Part shown: positions 63,297 to 64,000 of the stretch, in pieces
How positions within the stretch are numbered: position 1 is the stretch's first letter
Layout of the letters: the number at the start of each line of letters is the position of its first letter
Assembly: GCF_002733955.1 (NCBI RefSeq)
Contig: NZ_NVXQ01000002.1
Span: 124,001-188,000 of the forward strand
Direction: 5' to 3'
DNA: 64,000 bases
Source: Hoeflea sp.
GTDB taxonomy: Bacteria > Pseudomonadota > Alphaproteobacteria > Rhizobiales > Rhizobiaceae
Program-made: the position numbers and the translations under genes
The notes under the pieces: model-generated
The model's input: the letters and a program-made list of their open reading frames with translations, nothing else
Databases searched by the model: none
Told to the model about the DNA's origin: nothing

Positions 63297-64000
63297 TCAC
63301 GGCAGCAGAACCGTGGTGCCGGTGGTCTTGCGTCCTTCCAGATCGCCATGCGCCCGCCCGGCCTCGGCGAGCGGATAGCGCTGATTGATCTCGATGTTTA
63401 CGACCCCGCGGGAGACAACGTCGAACAGGGCATCGGCCGAGGCGACCAGTTCCGGGCGGCTGGCAATATAGGTAAACAGCGTCGGCCGTGTCGCAAACAG
63501 CGATCCCTTCTGCGCCAGGATGCCAATGTTGAAAGGTTCGATCGGACCCGACGACTGGCCGAAACTGGCCCACAGCCCCCGGGGCTTGAGACAATCGAGC
63601 GAGCCGGGAAACGTGTCCTTGCCAACCGAATCGTAAACCACGTCGGCCCCCTTGCCACCGGTGATCTCCTTGACGCGTTCGACAAAGTCTTCGGTCCGGT
63701 AGTTGATCACGTGGTCGAAGCCGTTGGCGGCAGCCAGTTCCGCCTTTTCCGGTGAGCCCACGGTTCCGATCACCGTGGCTCCCAGCGCCTTGGCCCACTG
63801 GCCGACGATGAGACCGACTCCGCCGGCTGCGGCGTGATAGAGGATCGTGTCGCCGGGCTTCACCTCATAGGTGCGCCTGAGCAGATATTCCGCCGTCATG
63901 CCCTTGAGCATCATGCTTGCAGCCACATCCAGCGCGATACCGTCGGGCACCTTGACCAGCTTGTCAGCGGCGATCAGCCGTTCCTGAGCATAGGCGCCGA
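63297..64000 (-). CDS. NADPH:quinone oxidoreductase, zeta-crystallin type (N-terminus outside window)
   Basis: At least 234 residues of an MDR-superfamily quinone oxidoreductase; the frame is open to the window edge, beyond the track start at 63950, reading GAYAQERLIAADKLVKVPDGIALDVAASMMLKGMTAEYLLRRTY. The Rossmann motif is ILYHAAAGGVGLIVGQWAKALGATVIGTVGSPEKAELA, and GADVVYDSVGKDTF and LWASFGQSSGPIEPF are typical Qor blocks. It lacks zinc-binding residues in the part seen. It reduces quinones or enones with NADPH. The 5' end is missing. Confidence 0.93.
   Translation of the reverse strand, partial: GAYAQERLIAADKLVKVPDGIALDVAASMMLKGMTAEYLLRRTYEVKPGDTILYHAAAGGVGLIVGQWAKALGATVIGTVGSPEKAELAAANGFDHVINYRTEDFVERVKEITGGKGADVVYDSVGKDTFPGSLDCLKPRGLWASFGQSSGPIEPFNIGILAQKGSLFATRPTLFTYIASRPELVASADALFDVVSRGVVNIEINQRYPLAEAGRAHGDLEGRKTTGTTVLLP

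Overview
The window is GC-rich, densely coded chromosomal DNA from an alphaproteobacterium, most likely of the Rhizobiaceae/Hyphomicrobiales (a Hoeflea- or Agrobacterium-like organism). This is inferred from gene content: an ALA-synthase type hemA, a chvE-gguA-gguB cluster with a divergent gbpR, the rlpA-dacC-tmk-holB-metG-tatD-MBL housekeeping block, a soluble NAD-dependent Fds formate dehydrogenase and several TRAP/ABC uptake systems. I see no phage, insertion sequence, CRISPR array or rRNA. One tRNA-Ser(TGA) is present. Both window edges cut genes: a 2Fe-2S ferredoxin on the left and a quinone oxidoreductase on the right.

Layout: (1) 1-7.3 kb: end of a ferredoxin gene, then a LysR regulator followed by the fdsG-fdsB-fdsA-fdsC(fdhD)-fdsD formate dehydrogenase operon. 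(2) 7.5-14.3 kb: small accessory genes (GNAT, thiopurine methyltransferase, LrgA/LrgB, YqaA-like membrane protein, MarR regulator with twin palindromic operators, EamA exporter) and a PadR-DUF1700-serine hydrolase operon whose last gene is frameshifted. (3) 14.5-18.6 kb: M32 carboxypeptidase, an unrecognised 311-aa protein, and an AMACR-like CoA transferase. (4) 18.6-26.7 kb, minus strand: ybaK-like deacylase, MBL hydrolase, tatD, metG, holB, tmk, dacC-type D,D-carboxypeptidase and rlpA. (5) 26.9-31 kb: a small secreted protein, a small membrane protein, tRNA-Ser, RidA, and a GAF-GGDEF-EAL c-di-GMP protein. (6) 31.1-35.3 kb: TRAP transporter dctPQM with a DUF3237 gene, then a convergent GST. 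(7) 35.4-44.2 kb: an L-arabinose/D-galactose operon (chvE-gguA-gguB, arabonate dehydratase, sugar 1-dehydrogenase, KDA dehydratase-like) divergent from gbpR. (8) 44.2-51.8 kb: pbpC and a very large alpha-2-macroglobulin gene, translationally coupled. (9) 51.9-58.2 kb: ArsR regulator, hemA, a glutamine-synthetase-like/aminotransferase pair typical of polyamine use, and an acyltransferase. (10) 58.3-63 kb: a BMP-type (nucleoside) ABC uptake operon, then the partial qor.

Many start codons were moved downstream of the ORF-track start, using ribosome-binding sites, ATGA-type overlaps or family N-termini. The systems are mostly recognisable. The less ordinary material lies in regulatory DNA: palindromes in front of marR, gbpR, padR, arsR and between fdsR and fdsG; a 12-bp inverted-repeat element next to the tRNA; and a hairpin-rich metG leader. 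The frameshifted hydrolase, the orphan 311-aa protein and the PAN-domain alpha-2-macroglobulin without a lipobox are also unusual. I did not find a clearly new multi-gene system.
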